41,874 nt of DNA from CAZJAH01 sp964544155 (GCA_964544155.1 CAZJAH010000025.1:1-41874); one strand, 5' to 3'. Positions 8,175 to 17,323 are shown, numbered from the stretch's first letter. Numbers and translations are program-made. Notes: generated by a model from the sequence alone, not told the origin.

Positions 8175-8483
8175 ATGACTAAAGCAGACATCGTTGACGA
8201 AATAGCGAAAGCTACCGGATTAACAAAGATTGAAACCAAAGCCGTCGTGGACGGCGTATTTTCAAGCATTATCACAGCCATTGCATCAGGTAAGAGGATC
8301 GAACTGCGCGGATTCGGCGTCTTCAAGCATAAAAGCCGCAAGCCCAGAATGGCAAGAAATCCTAAAACAGGCGATCTGGTTCCTCTAGAGAAAAGATACG
8401 TACCAGTATTCAAGCCTTCACCGGAATTCCTGAATAAAGTTAATGATGCTATGAAAGAAGCATATGGTGAAAATGAACTATGA
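8175..8483 (+). CDS. HU/IHF-family DNA-binding protein
   Basis: A histone-like DNA-bending protein of the nucleoid. The 102-residue protein begins MTKADIVDEIAKATGLTK. It has the family signature around GKRIELRGFGVFKHKSRKPR (41-60), covering the beta arm that enters the minor groove, with the intercalating proline in ARNPKTG (62-68). The C-terminal tail is about ten residues longer than minimal HU and ends GENEL. Sequence alone does not separate HU from an IHF subunit; a single-gene HU homodimer is most likely. It is transcribed divergently from uppS. Confidence 0.95.
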   Translation: MTKADIVDEIAKATGLTKIETKAVVDGVFSSIITAIASGKRIELRGFGVFKHKSRKPRMARNPKTGDLVPLEKRYVPVFKPSPEFLNKVNDAMKEAYGENEL

Positions 8484-8580
8484 TTTCTTGTACCAAGCAA
8501 ATTCATTCAATAACTAATTATCCAAATTTTTATTTTTAACGTTATAACATGTGTAATGTTACTTCTTTGCGGGAATGAAT

Positions 8581-8588
8581 TATGTTTG
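8581..8588 (+). promoter_or_regulatory. Candidate -7 box upstream of the tiny ribosomal protein gene
   Basis: TATGTTTG matches TAnnTTTG exactly in the 221-base gap between the HU gene and the 30-codon gene. No good TTTG lies 19-21 bases upstream, so this is weak. The leader would be about 110 bases. Confidence 0.3.
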
Positions 8589-8704
8589 GTTATTTTATCG
8601 GGATTTTGTATATTACTTGTTCACGGTGAGTTTTTTTTAAATAAAGCTGCTGTGATTATGTAATGAAACTTAATTTTAGCTGATATTTATAGAGGATTTT
8701 AATT

Positions 8705-8797
8705 ATGCCTTGCGGGAAAAAAAGAAAACGCCATAAAATGTCTACTCACAAGAGGAAGAAAAGACTTCGTAAGAACAGACACAAAAAGAAAAAATAA
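8705..8797 (+). CDS. AURKAIP1/COX24-domain ribosomal small-subunit peptide (bS22/mS38-like)
   Basis: A 30-codon gene encoding MPCGKKRKRHKMSTHKRKKR followed by LRKNRHKKKK. More than half of the residues are lysine or arginine. The KKRKRHKMxTHKRKKRLRKNRHKKK pattern is the one annotated as AURKAIP1/COX24-domain protein throughout Bacteroidota. It is related to mitochondrial mS38 and to the small-subunit protein bS22 described in mycobacteria. It probably sits in the 30S decoding region; that is inferred from homology. A strong terminator begins 7 bases after the stop, so the gene is the end of its transcript. Its small size means automatic annotation often misses it. Confidence 0.88.
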   Translation: MPCGKKRKRHKMSTHKRKKRLRKNRHKKKK

Positions 8798-8803
8798 TTT
8801 TTT

Positions 8804-8831
8804 GCCCCGGTTATATCCGGGGCTTTTTTTT
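8804..8831 (+). terminator. Rho-independent terminator
   Basis: GCCCCGG (8804-8810) and CCGGGGC (8817-8823) form a perfect stem with a 6-base loop. It is followed directly by nine T and sits immediately after the 30-codon ribosomal peptide gene. Confidence 0.9.
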
Positions 8832-8850
8832 TGTGGATAGAGATCGTAAA

Positions 8851-8958
8851 CTACTGTTTCTTGGGGAGTGAGGCTATATCTACATCCAAATCGAGTATGC
8901 GGCTTTTAAGAAAGGTTTTGGCGTCATCTATGCCCTTGTTGTATAGGCCTTGATTCAT
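8851..8958 (-). CDS. Possible 35-residue small protein, unknown
   Basis: A short minus-strand frame with an ATG at 8958, an in-frame stop just upstream and a TAG at 8851. The peptide starts MNQGLYNKGIDDAKTFLKSR and ends IASLPKKQ; it looks like one amphipathic helix and is protein-like in composition. There is no clear ribosome binding site. It lies in the 310-base gap between two terminators (8804-8831 and 9057-9080). It could be a real small gene, a decayed gene fragment or chance. I see nothing else in 8832-9056. Confidence 0.25.
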   Translation of the reverse strand: MNQGLYNKGIDDAKTFLKSRILDLDVDIASLPKKQ

Positions 8959-9056
8959 CAATCAAATTTGATTTTCGCCTTAATTAATTCCTGGATAACT
9001 AATGCAAGATATTTCATGATTCATCTTTATCTCTGTCTTTGAGGCTTATCAATGCC

Positions 9057-9080
9057 AAAAAAAGGGGCCGTAGCCCCTTT
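9057..9080 (-). terminator. Rho-independent terminator of the S9 peptidase gene
   Basis: AAAGGGGC (9061-9068) and GCCCCTTT (9073-9080) form an 8-bp stem with a 4-base loop. In minus-strand sense it is followed by seven T, 28 bases after the peptidase stop. Confidence 0.85.
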
Positions 9081-9108
9081 ATAAATTTTGTATTTGTCTT
9101 ATGCCTGA

Positions 9109-11898
9109 TTACTTGCCGATATACGGTTCACCTTCTTTCATCCATGACGGAGCGGGCTTGCCGAGCAGGAAATGATCAAAGTACTGCTTCATTCTGTATG
9201 AGTAATCCATTCTGTTGGAATATTTATGCAAGTGGTGAGGTTCATTTTCATATTCGAGCATTATCACATTCTTATTCAGGCGTCGCATTGCCAGGAAGAG
9301 CTCAATCCCCTGTTCATAGGGTACTGCATCGTCCTCATTTCCGAACATTATCATCATCGGCGTGTTGATCTTATCCGCCAGAAATACCGGCGAATTACGA
9401 ATATAATTATCGAGTGAATCCCAAAGGGTACCGCCTATCCTGCTTTGGAACAATTCGTACTGGAACTGCCTTGCCAGCCCGGTTCCAAGCCTGATACCGC
9501 TGTAAGCGCTTGTCATATTACCAACGGGCGCGCCTGATACCACGGCGGCAAACATATCCGTCTGGGTGATCACGAATGCAGACTGGTAGCCGGCCCATGA
9601 ATGTCCCTGAAGTCCGATGGCTTCGGGATCGGCTATGCCCAAGTCTATCAGTTTCTGTGAGCCCGATACGAGAGCGTCAGTGGCGTCATAGCCGGGATTT
9701 CCGGTGCCGTACTTGATGTCCGGCAGGAATATCACATAGCCTTCGCCGAGGTACATGGGATAATCCGGCCTGTGGTTTACCTTAGGCTGCGGGAAGTTGT
9801 ACATTCTTTGAGAGAATTTTTCATAGAAATATATCATCACCGGGTAGCGCCTGCCTTCTTTATAATTATCAGGTTTAATAATATAGCCCTGTAAAGTATC
9901 ACCCGCGGCAGTCTGCCAGTCAATAAGCTCAGTTTTTCCCCAAATATAATCATCAAGCTGTATTCCGAGGTTAGTTATTTTTTTAGGATTTTCAAGTGAC
10001 ATATCAGTTACGCGTATATCCGGAAATTCATCAAAGCTTTCACGTGTGATCAGGACTACATCAGCGTCTTTGGCTTTTCCTCTGAATGCGTATCTTTTAT
10101 TATCCTGAAGTTTTTTTGTAAGCTCGCCTGTGCTTAAGTCAATTTTATACAATGCTGTGTATTTCAGTTTATCATGATAAGCGTTTACAATCAGCTTTTC
10201 TTCGCCTTTATAGTAGTGCCTGTCGCGGTCTTCATTTATAAGGCGGAGCTGGATATTGTTTTCGCGTCCGTAACCATTGGTAAGGTTTTGGAATTCGCCC
10301 GTAGCCGGATCTACTTTCCAGATATCAAATTTATCATAAAGGATAAGATGGCTGTCATCTTCGTACCAGCCGCCTATGCCGTAGCTGCCCGGCAGAGCAG
10401 GTATGTCATGATCAACATCCCAAAAAGGCTCAGCCATTTTATCAGTCAGATTTCTGGTCTGGCCGCTTTCATTATCATAAATATGCCAGTCTTTTTCCTT
10501 GAAATAAATGATATATTTTCCGAATGGCGAAGCATGAATGCTGTGCTGCACGGCTTCGGCGATCTTCTTTCTCTCTGCATTCCGAATATCGACTGAATAA
10601 ACATCCCTGAACCAGCCTTTATATGTGATCCCCTTCAGGTAGGGTTTGTCATTTGTTCCGTAGGTATAAGTATCGGAATATCCCTTATGTACTTCGCGGA
10701 CTTCCGGTGCGGTAAGCCTGACGATGCTATTATCTTCCGGGTTATAAACCGCCGTACCTGTAAATTTTTTCTTTTGGGGCCATTCTTTTATTTCATTGGG
10801 TTTGATCCTCGGGTCATCGTGGTGCCAGATAATCAGGTCGCTGTTGGCCATTATGGAATCAATATTATAAAAGGTAGAATCGGTGAATTTTACTTTTTCA
10901 GCTTGCTCTTCATATTTTTTATTTTTAATTCCGAAATAGAGCAGGTTCTTTTTTTCGTTCCATTCAGGAGTATGATCTGCGGGGATGAAACTTTCAGCCA
11001 CTGCGTTGGTATCGATCGCGAGCGAGGCTTCCGAGCCCGGCTGCCATGTGTATATAAGTGCTTTTTCAGGTTCGCCTTCTTTATCCAAAGGCGCCGCCGT
11101 GAAGGCCAGTATTTTTTTCCTTACATTCCAAACCGGCTTTCCAAAATAGAAAGTGTCCTTTTGCATTATCGAAAATTCAGGCGCGAATTCAGCAGTCAGG
11201 TCTCTGTAGTAGATACCGTCTGTTTTACCGTCGCTGGCCGATACCGAATAAAAAATATATGCCGAGGCGCTGTCCATTTCGAATGCGTGGACATTTTCCA
11301 TCGCTATTTCACTGCCGCTGGCAAGGTGCCGCAAAATGAGTTTTTCACCTTTGGTTTTTTTCTTCATACCGTCATCGCCGGGCTTATTATCTTCATCCTT
11401 TACATAAGTCAGCCATTTTGAATCATTTGAAAAATCGAACTTTTTCACATCATTAATGATCACTTTTTGTTCATTATTAATATTGACAATAGCCAGGTCG
11501 TCTTTGGGCTTGTCTTTATCGGCATTTACCAGCTTGACGGCATCGGGCTTAACTTCAATTGCCGCCCAATTCGCGTCATTGCTAAGCGCGCCTATCATGC
11601 CTCTTTCCACGTATATCTCTTTATCAGAACCCGTCAGGCGGATAATCCCGCGGCTGTCACCCCTGTCGGGTACTTCGGCATAGTAGAGGGCTTCTCCGTT
11701 ATTTGATAATTCAACTTTTTCAATTCCTTTGAATTTCATGAGGTCATCAAATGTAACGGGCTTTTTCTGAGAAAGTAGTTCATTAGCGGGAGCTAATGCA
11801 ATAAAAGCCGTTAACAGCCAGTACATGAGGCTTTTTTTGAACAATGAAAAATTGTGTTTATAGTACATAACTGAAACAAAAATTTGTGAATAAATCAT
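9109..11898 (-). CDS. Secreted prolyl oligopeptidase-family (S9) serine peptidase
   Basis: A large S9-family peptidase, probably exported and cleaving peptides after proline or a small/basic residue. The 929-residue protein has an N-terminal signal segment (hydrophobic YWLLTAFIALAPANELLSQ), then a WD/propeller-like region to about residue 650. A C-terminal alpha/beta hydrolase follows. The nucleophile is S767 in GHSWAGYQS (the family usually has GGY where this has AGY). The acid is about D856 in GNEDDAVP and the histidine lies at 888-889 in EPHHLHKY. The ATG at 11898 overlaps the stop of the upstream metalloprotease gene as ATGA, which supports this start; ATG 11868 is an alternative that also leaves the signal intact. 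A terminator follows. Confidence 0.92.
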   Translation of the reverse strand: MIYSQIFVSVMYYKHNFSLFKKSLMYWLLTAFIALAPANELLSQKKPVTFDDLMKFKGIEKVELSNNGEALYYAEVPDRGDSRGIIRLTGSDKEIYVERGMIGALSNDANWAAIEVKPDAVKLVNADKDKPKDDLAIVNINNEQKVIINDVKKFDFSNDSKWLTYVKDEDNKPGDDGMKKKTKGEKLILRHLASGSEIAMENVHAFEMDSASAYIFYSVSASDGKTDGIYYRDLTAEFAPEFSIMQKDTFYFGKPVWNVRKKILAFTAAPLDKEGEPEKALIYTWQPGSEASLAIDTNAVAESFIPADHTPEWNEKKNLLYFGIKNKKYEEQAEKVKFTDSTFYNIDSIMANSDLIIWHHDDPRIKPNEIKEWPQKKKFTGTAVYNPEDNSIVRLTAPEVREVHKGYSDTYTYGTNDKPYLKGITYKGWFRDVYSVDIRNAERKKIAEAVQHSIHASPFGKYIIYFKEKDWHIYDNESGQTRNLTDKMAEPFWDVDHDIPALPGSYGIGGWYEDDSHLILYDKFDIWKVDPATGEFQNLTNGYGRENNIQLRLINEDRDRHYYKGEEKLIVNAYHDKLKYTALYKIDLSTGELTKKLQDNKRYAFRGKAKDADVVLITRESFDEFPDIRVTDMSLENPKKITNLGIQLDDYIWGKTELIDWQTAAGDTLQGYIIKPDNYKEGRRYPVMIYFYEKFSQRMYNFPQPKVNHRPDYPMYLGEGYVIFLPDIKYGTGNPGYDATDALVSGSQKLIDLGIADPEAIGLQGHSWAGYQSAFVITQTDMFAAVVSGAPVGNMTSAYSGIRLGTGLARQFQYELFQSRIGGTLWDSLDNYIRNSPVFLADKINTPMMIMFGNEDDAVPYEQGIELFLAMRRLNKNVIMLEYENEPHHLHKYSNRMDYSYRMKQYFDHFLLGKPAPSWMKEGEPYIGK

Positions 11899-12629
11899 GA
11901 TTTTCTTTTAAAATACGCAAAGCGCAGGCTTTGGTATAACAAAAATAAGGAAATTAAGATAATTAATCCTCCCCAGAACCAATGAGGAAGTAGAAGATAT
12001 TCTGCTATTACTGCCGTATCGGATTTGTAAGATCCGCCGCCTACACTCGCACCCGATGAAAACAGATAATCAAAGCTGAGGTAAACGCTCATCCATGCCT
12101 GTATTCCAAGGAATTGCGCGGTTAGCATTTTTGCCCTGTCGCTGCCTTTAATGGCGGCATACATCAATATAAGCGCGAATCCGAGCGCCACTGCCAGTCC
12201 TACTATCGAGCGTATCCAAATTAAAGCGGATATTCCCAAAATAAAAGAAAAAATAATTAGAGCCGGGCTAACGGCTTTTCTCTTAACTGAAAGGATTATC
12301 AGCACAGAGCCGGCTATAGTCGGGCCGAGAGGCCCTGCCATAGCAACCAGAGCATGGCCGATATTCCCGAGAAAAAGCCTTCCGCTGAAATAAGCCAGAC
12401 CCGATCCGTCGGCGAACAGTTCCAGCCTGTGAAAATTGCCGCCAAGTATCATGGCTGCCACTCCATGCGACATTTCATGGAACCAGGTACCAAGCAGAGT
12501 AAAAGGATAGAGTATGGTTTTACCTCCGGGCACATTCCATAACACGATGGTAAGTATGGCGAATCCGATGAGCCATAAGAGGTTAATCCTGCGGGGAGTC
12601 AGCGAAGTAAGATTTTTTTCCGGCATCAT
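11895..12629 (-). CDS. M50-type (peptidase M50B-like) integral membrane metalloprotease
   Basis: A membrane zinc protease of the M50B-like group. I start it at the ATG at 12629 (two consecutive ATGs, protein MMPEKNLTSLTPRRIN, 244 residues) because the longer frame opens with TTG. HEMSH (51-55) is the HExxH zinc motif, placed within a membrane-associated segment. It is followed by about five more hydrophobic segments rich in Gly/Ala, including AMAGPLGPTIAGSVLIILS. The group's substrates are mostly unknown. It overlaps the S9 peptidase gene by 4 bases (ATGA), so the two proteases are made together. It is divergent from uvrB. Confidence 0.85.
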   Translation of the reverse strand: MMPEKNLTSLTPRRINLLWLIGFAILTIVLWNVPGGKTILYPFTLLGTWFHEMSHGVAAMILGGNFHRLELFADGSGLAYFSGRLFLGNIGHALVAMAGPLGPTIAGSVLIILSVKRKAVSPALIIFSFILGISALIWIRSIVGLAVALGFALILMYAAIKGSDRAKMLTAQFLGIQAWMSVYLSFDYLFSSGASVGGGSYKSDTAVIAEYLLLPHWFWGGLIILISLFLLYQSLRFAYFKRKS

Positions 12630-12716
12630 TATTATCAAATTGGTGAATAATTCGTTTATTATGATATTAATAAAATTCAATATAAGAAAGTATATTTTTA
12701 GATAAAATTTTAGATA

Positions 12717-14762
12717 ATGCCAAAATTTAAATTAAATTCAAATTATAAGCCTTCGGGTGACCAGCCCCGCGCGATTGAAGAGCTGGCCGAAGGCCTTAGC
12801 CGGGGTGATAAATTTCAAACATTGCTCGGAGTTACGGGTTCGGGCAAGACTTTCACTATGTCCAACGTGATTGAAAAAGTACAAAAGCCAACGCTTGTAA
12901 TTTCACCCAATAAAACTCTTGCCGCGCAGCTATACAGTGAATTCAAGTCATTTTTCCCGGATAATGCCGTGGAATACTTTATTTCATATTATGATTATTA
13001 CCAGCCTGAAGCATATATACCTACTTCAGATACTTATATTGAAAAAGATTTTTCCATAAATGACGAGATAGACAGGCTGCGGCTTAAAGCCACCAGTTCA
13101 CTCGTAGAGGACAGGCGCGATGTCATCGTAGTGGCTTCAGTAAGCTGCATATACTCAATTGGCAGAAAGAGCGATTTTGTAGATAGCCTCTACCACATAC
13201 ATAAGGGAATGAGAGTCAGCCGCAAAGACCTGCTTTATAAGCTTTCGGATATGCACTATTCAAGGAATGACTATGAATTCGAGCGTGGTACATTCCGTGT
13301 GCGCGGTGATGTAATCGACCTTATACCCGGTTCGGAATACCAAAAAGGCATAAGGATAGAACTATTCGGAGATGAAATCGACAGGATTAGCTATATTGAT
13401 TCAGCTACAGGTAAAGTCGATTCGGAAGTGGACGGGCTGAGGATATTCCCGGCTACTCTTTTCGTCACCCCGCAAGCCCAGCTTTCACAGGCAATGGCAA
13501 AGATCAGGGAAGAGTTGTATGAAAGGCTCGAAGAACTGAGAGCCCGGGATAAACTGGTAGAAGCCCAGCGGCTTGAGCAGAGGACTCTTTTCGACCTGGA
13601 GATGATGAAGGAAGTAGGCTATTGCTCAGGGATAGAGAATTACTCGATGCATATATCAGGCCGGGAATTCGGAGAAAGGCCGCACTGTATATTTGATTAT
13701 TTCCCAAGTGATTATCTGCTAATTATCGATGAGAGCCATGTTACCGTACCTCAGCTAAGAGCTATGTATAACGGTGACCGCGCCAGAAAGTCTAACCTTG
13801 TGGAGCACGGATTCAGGCTGCCGAGCGCTCTGGAAAACAGGCCGCTCAAATTCGAGGAATTTGAAACTCTGGTGAATCAGTCGATATTTGTGAGCGCCAC
13901 ACCCGGCCCCTGGGAAATGGAGCAATGCGAAGGTGTATTCGTCGAACAGGTTATCCGTCCGACAGGACTGCTCGATCCGGAAATAGACGTCCGCCCCGTG
14001 GATAATCAGATAGATGACCTTATCCATGAAATAAGAGCGCGTATAAAGAAAAAGGAACGGGTTCTCGTAACAACGCTGACCAAGAGAATGGCCGAAGATT
14101 TATCCGAATACCTGCAAAACCTGAGCATAAAGGTAGCCTATATCCACTCCGATATTGATTCACTCGAAAGGGTAGATATAATCAGAAATCTGAGGATAGG
14201 AGAATTTGATGTGCTTGTTGGTGTAAACCTGCTCAGGGAGGGGCTCGATCTGCCTGAAGTCTCCCTTGTGGCAGTTCTTGACGCTGATAAGGAAGGCTTT
14301 CTGCGCAGTGAACGCTCCCTGCTTCAGGTAGCCGGCAGAACGGCAAGGAACGTTGAGGGTAGAGTGATCTTCTATGCTGATAGGATAACCCGCTCCATGC
14401 AGCTTGTAATTGATGAAACCAACAGACGCCGAATCCTGCAAATGGAATACAACAAGAAACACGGCATTAACCCCAGGACTGTTTATAAATCACTGGAAGA
14501 GATACTCAGTTCCACTTCTGTTGCTGATATGCAGGCACACAGGATACAGCGGCGCACTGAAGCCGAAACCGCTAAAATCCGGAAAGCCGCGGAACCGCTT
14601 GCGGAGTATATGACATTCGAGCAAAGGCAGGAATTGATTGATCAAATGTTCGACGAAATGAAGAAAGCCGCCCGCGAACTGGATTTCGAGCGCGCCGCCG
14701 AGCTTAGGGACGAGATACAACGCCTCGAAGCTATCCAAAAGGAAGCGGAAGTTCAGAAATAG
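12717..14762 (+). CDS. uvrB: Excinuclease ABC subunit UvrB
   Basis: UvrB is the helicase-like subunit of nucleotide excision repair; it verifies damage after loading by UvrA and recruits UvrC. At 681 residues it has the usual length. Visible motifs are GVTGSGKT (Walker A, about 40-47) and the damage-probing beta hairpin around YYDYYQPEAYIPTSDTYIEKD. DESH (Walker B), FVSATPG and the helicase end motif QVAGRTARN follow. The C-terminal UVR motif (about 636-671, FDEMKKAARELDFERAAELRDE) binds UvrA and UvrC. There is no Shine-Dalgarno sequence upstream and no recognisable LexA box (CTGT-N8-ACAG). uvrA lies 24 kb away in this window. Confidence 0.97.
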   Translation: MPKFKLNSNYKPSGDQPRAIEELAEGLSRGDKFQTLLGVTGSGKTFTMSNVIEKVQKPTLVISPNKTLAAQLYSEFKSFFPDNAVEYFISYYDYYQPEAYIPTSDTYIEKDFSINDEIDRLRLKATSSLVEDRRDVIVVASVSCIYSIGRKSDFVDSLYHIHKGMRVSRKDLLYKLSDMHYSRNDYEFERGTFRVRGDVIDLIPGSEYQKGIRIELFGDEIDRISYIDSATGKVDSEVDGLRIFPATLFVTPQAQLSQAMAKIREELYERLEELRARDKLVEAQRLEQRTLFDLEMMKEVGYCSGIENYSMHISGREFGERPHCIFDYFPSDYLLIIDESHVTVPQLRAMYNGDRARKSNLVEHGFRLPSALENRPLKFEEFETLVNQSIFVSATPGPWEMEQCEGVFVEQVIRPTGLLDPEIDVRPVDNQIDDLIHEIRARIKKKERVLVTTLTKRMAEDLSEYLQNLSIKVAYIHSDIDSLERVDIIRNLRIGEFDVLVGVNLLREGLDLPEVSLVAVLDADKEGFLRSERSLLQVAGRTARNVEGRVIFYADRITRSMQLVIDETNRRRILQMEYNKKHGINPRTVYKSLEEILSSTSVADMQAHRIQRRTEAETAKIRKAAEPLAEYMTFEQRQELIDQMFDEMKKAARELDFERAAELRDEIQRLEAIQKEAEVQK

Positions 14763-14920
14763 GACTGTCATTTTAGAAGGGCAAATACATCTGAACTAAT
14801 AAAAATATGGTTTTTAAATGAATTTACCGTTAATTGGATAATTTCTTTGTAACTTTTCTTTGCTTTTTCATATATTATCTATTAGCATCATCCTTTTATG
14901 ATAATAATTATTATTCAGCT

Positions 14921-17161
14921 ATGAAGAAACAGATCATACTAACCCTTGCGTTACTTCCAATCCTGTGTTTGGAAGCCCTGTCAGGCGGGCTGGAACTTTT
15001 AACTCCTACGGCAAATGACGTACTTATTTCAGGTGATGAAACACTAATAACATGGACCGGTGTATCACCTGATGAAAAGATAATAATTGATTTCAGTACA
15101 GATGGCGGAGTGAGTTGGGCCAACATAACCCGGGAAGCCGGAAGATTAAGTTATTTATGGCAAAATATTCCCCTGGCAGTCAGTGAAAACTGCCTTCTAA
15201 GAATCGAAACTGTAAAGAAATACCCGATGGTTCCTATTGTTGAATGGGAAAAAACAATTGGCGGCAGCGGTGAAGATAATCTTTTTTCAATGGATAGGAA
15301 CGGCAAAGGCGAATTTATCGCCGCGGGACATTTGAAGTCAAAGGACGCCGGACTTAATAACAATGGCGGCCTTGATTACTGGGTACTTTGCCTTAATGAT
15401 GCAGGTGAAACCCTGTGGCAAAAAAACTATGGCGGCAGCAGGGATGAAATCCTGACCCAGATAGTAACTACTTCCGACGGCGGATATCTACTTGGCGGCA
15501 GCAGTAATTCAAGTGATGGTGATATTCATGACAGCAAGGGCAGGGAAGACTTCTGGCTTGTTAAGCTCGATGATAAAGGCGGCCTGCAATGGAGCAGGTC
15601 TTATGGAGGCATAGGAATAGAAGTTTGCAATTCTATAGCTGAGGCAGCCGGCGGCGGATTTATCGCGGCAGGTTTCAGTGATAAAAAGGACGGGGATGTT
15701 GGCGGTTTGAAAGGCGCTGAGGATTACTGGATAGTAAAAATCGATGAATTTGGGAATATTGAATGGGAAAGAAACTACGGCGGATCAGGGAGTGATTATG
15801 CCTATTCAGTTAAACCTGCTAATGATGGAGGTTTTGTACTGGCAGGTTCATCACTATCTAATGACGGTGATATAAATACATCAAAAGGTACGACGAATTT
15901 CTGGGTTGTGAAGTTAGACGAAAACGGCGTTATTCAATGGGAACGCGCTTACGGAGGATCAAAGGTGGAATGGGCAAATGATGTCATACAAACCCGGGAT
16001 GGCGGCTATATTTTAGCCGGCCAGTCGAATTCCAGCGACGGGGACGTCAGCGAGCACAAAGGAGACATAGATTATTACCATGATTTCTGGATAGTAAGGA
16101 TAGACTTTGCAGGTAATATTATCTGGGAAAGGTCATTTGGCGGCATTAAGCATGATGTTCCTCATTCAGTCAAAGAAACAAATGACGGTGGTTTTATTAT
16201 CGCGGGTTCTTCTAATTCGGAAACAGGGGATATTTCCGGCCATTTTGGAGGAACTGATATTTGGATGCTCAAGTTAAAAGCAAATGGAGATATCGACTGG
16301 AATAAAAATATCGGGGGAACCGGAAATGACGCCGCTCACTCCGTTTACCAGACTGATGATGACGGCTATATCGTAGCCGGATGGACGGAATCGGCCGACC
16401 GTGACGTTAGCAATCCTCTGGGAGAAAGAGACGGATGGATAGTGAAGCTAAGCGCTGACCAGGCTCCTTTAGCCGATACCTCCGATAGCGAAATTACCTT
16501 GCTAATGCCCTGGATAATTCTTGAATTACCCGAAGTTAAAGCTGAACCCGGCAGCAGGGTGTGTGTTCCGCTTTATGCTTATTTTTCGAAAGATATGGCC
16601 TATGAACTGAGATACGACATTTTAGTTAAAATTCCCAACGATGTTTTGGTCAGCGATATAGTTCCTGAATACTATGATGATAATTGGCAGTATATCCGGA
16701 TTAGCGGAAAAAAAGAACTTAATCATGGTAAACAGGTACTGAGTGATATATGCGGCAAAGTCTATTTTGGCAAAGACAATGAAAATGCCCTGATAATTGC
16801 CGAATACGATTGGGATAATGAAGAAGCCACTTCCACCACTATTAATGGCAAGCTTATAATTAACCTGGACAGCCTGTGCGCTCCCGACTTGCGCAAAGTT
16901 AAATTCAGAAAGCCACTTGAAATATCTGTTAATCCAAATCCGGCATCGGATATGATCAATTTAAAAATATCCGGAAATAATTCAGACGCGGCTCTGTTTA
17001 TTTATGATTATAGCGGTACGGCAGTTTATAAAAAGAAAGTCAAAATTAATGGGACAAAAATATTAGAAATACCATCAAATAAACTTAGCAACGGCATTTA
17101 CCGCGCGGTAATAATTTCAGGTGATGAAATTGAAACAAATTCTTTTCATGTCTTTAAATAA
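14921..17161 (+). CDS. Secreted seven-repeat beta-propeller-like protein with a T9SS sorting domain
   Basis: A 746-residue secreted protein of unknown role. The start is ATG 14921, which opens directly into a signal peptide (MKKQIILTLALLPILCLEAL); the longer frame starts with TTG at 14834. Residues about 24-100 resemble an immunoglobulin-like stalk (DETLITWTG, STDGGVSWANI). Residues about 110-508 hold seven repeats of about 58 residues with the core DGGYxxAGxSNSxDGDxxxxKGxxDxWxVKLDxxGxIxWExxYGG. Seven copies suggest a seven-bladed propeller. After a linker domain, residues 667-746 form a type A T9SS C-terminal sorting domain (starts NPNPASD, ends with NGIYRAVI). It is probably exported by T9SS and attached to, or released from, the surface. 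The gene stands alone between uvrB and another T9SS protein gene. Confidence 0.88.
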   Translation: MKKQIILTLALLPILCLEALSGGLELLTPTANDVLISGDETLITWTGVSPDEKIIIDFSTDGGVSWANITREAGRLSYLWQNIPLAVSENCLLRIETVKKYPMVPIVEWEKTIGGSGEDNLFSMDRNGKGEFIAAGHLKSKDAGLNNNGGLDYWVLCLNDAGETLWQKNYGGSRDEILTQIVTTSDGGYLLGGSSNSSDGDIHDSKGREDFWLVKLDDKGGLQWSRSYGGIGIEVCNSIAEAAGGGFIAAGFSDKKDGDVGGLKGAEDYWIVKIDEFGNIEWERNYGGSGSDYAYSVKPANDGGFVLAGSSLSNDGDINTSKGTTNFWVVKLDENGVIQWERAYGGSKVEWANDVIQTRDGGYILAGQSNSSDGDVSEHKGDIDYYHDFWIVRIDFAGNIIWERSFGGIKHDVPHSVKETNDGGFIIAGSSNSETGDISGHFGGTDIWMLKLKANGDIDWNKNIGGTGNDAAHSVYQTDDDGYIVAGWTESADRDVSNPLGERDGWIVKLSADQAPLADTSDSEITLLMPWIILELPEVKAEPGSRVCVPLYAYFSKDMAYELRYDILVKIPNDVLVSDIVPEYYDDNWQYIRISGKKELNHGKQVLSDICGKVYFGKDNENALIIAEYDWDNEEATSTTINGKLIINLDSLCAPDLRKVKFRKPLEISVNPNPASDMINLKISGNNSDAALFIYDYSGTAVYKKKVKINGTKILEIPSNKLSNGIYRAVIISGDEIETNSFHVFK
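15250..16450 (+). repeat. Seven coding repeats of about 175 bp (propeller blades)
   Basis: The region encodes seven diverged copies of a unit that begins after YGG and ends W-x-(R/K)-x-(Y/F/I)GG. All copies keep the DGG, AG, GD and (I/V)W positions. Divergence is high enough that the repeats are old rather than recent duplications. The fifth copy is longer by a few residues (insert around DIDYYHD). Confidence 0.85.
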
Positions 17162-17323
17162 TATCTAAATATCCCTATTTCTCTTTTTGAGTAAATAATT
17201 CTATCCACGGAAAATTTTCTTCTTTTATATATTAGCGTAAATTATTATAATTCAATTTGTAAGCCTGCCTAATCGATAAAAAAGAAATATCTTTTGGTTT
17301 TCATATAAAAATGGGGAAATAGT

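Noticed and set aside
8078..8506. A 142-codon minus-strand frame opposite the HU gene
   Set aside because: It mirrors the HU coding sequence and the HU match on the plus strand is unambiguous.
8484..8704. Ribosomal-protein leader or riboswitch upstream of the 30-codon gene
   Set aside because: I found no stable conserved-looking secondary structure beyond AT-rich sequence.
10687..11421. A 244-codon plus-strand frame
   Set aside because: It lies fully antisense to the S9 peptidase gene and has no recognisable domain or ribosome binding site.
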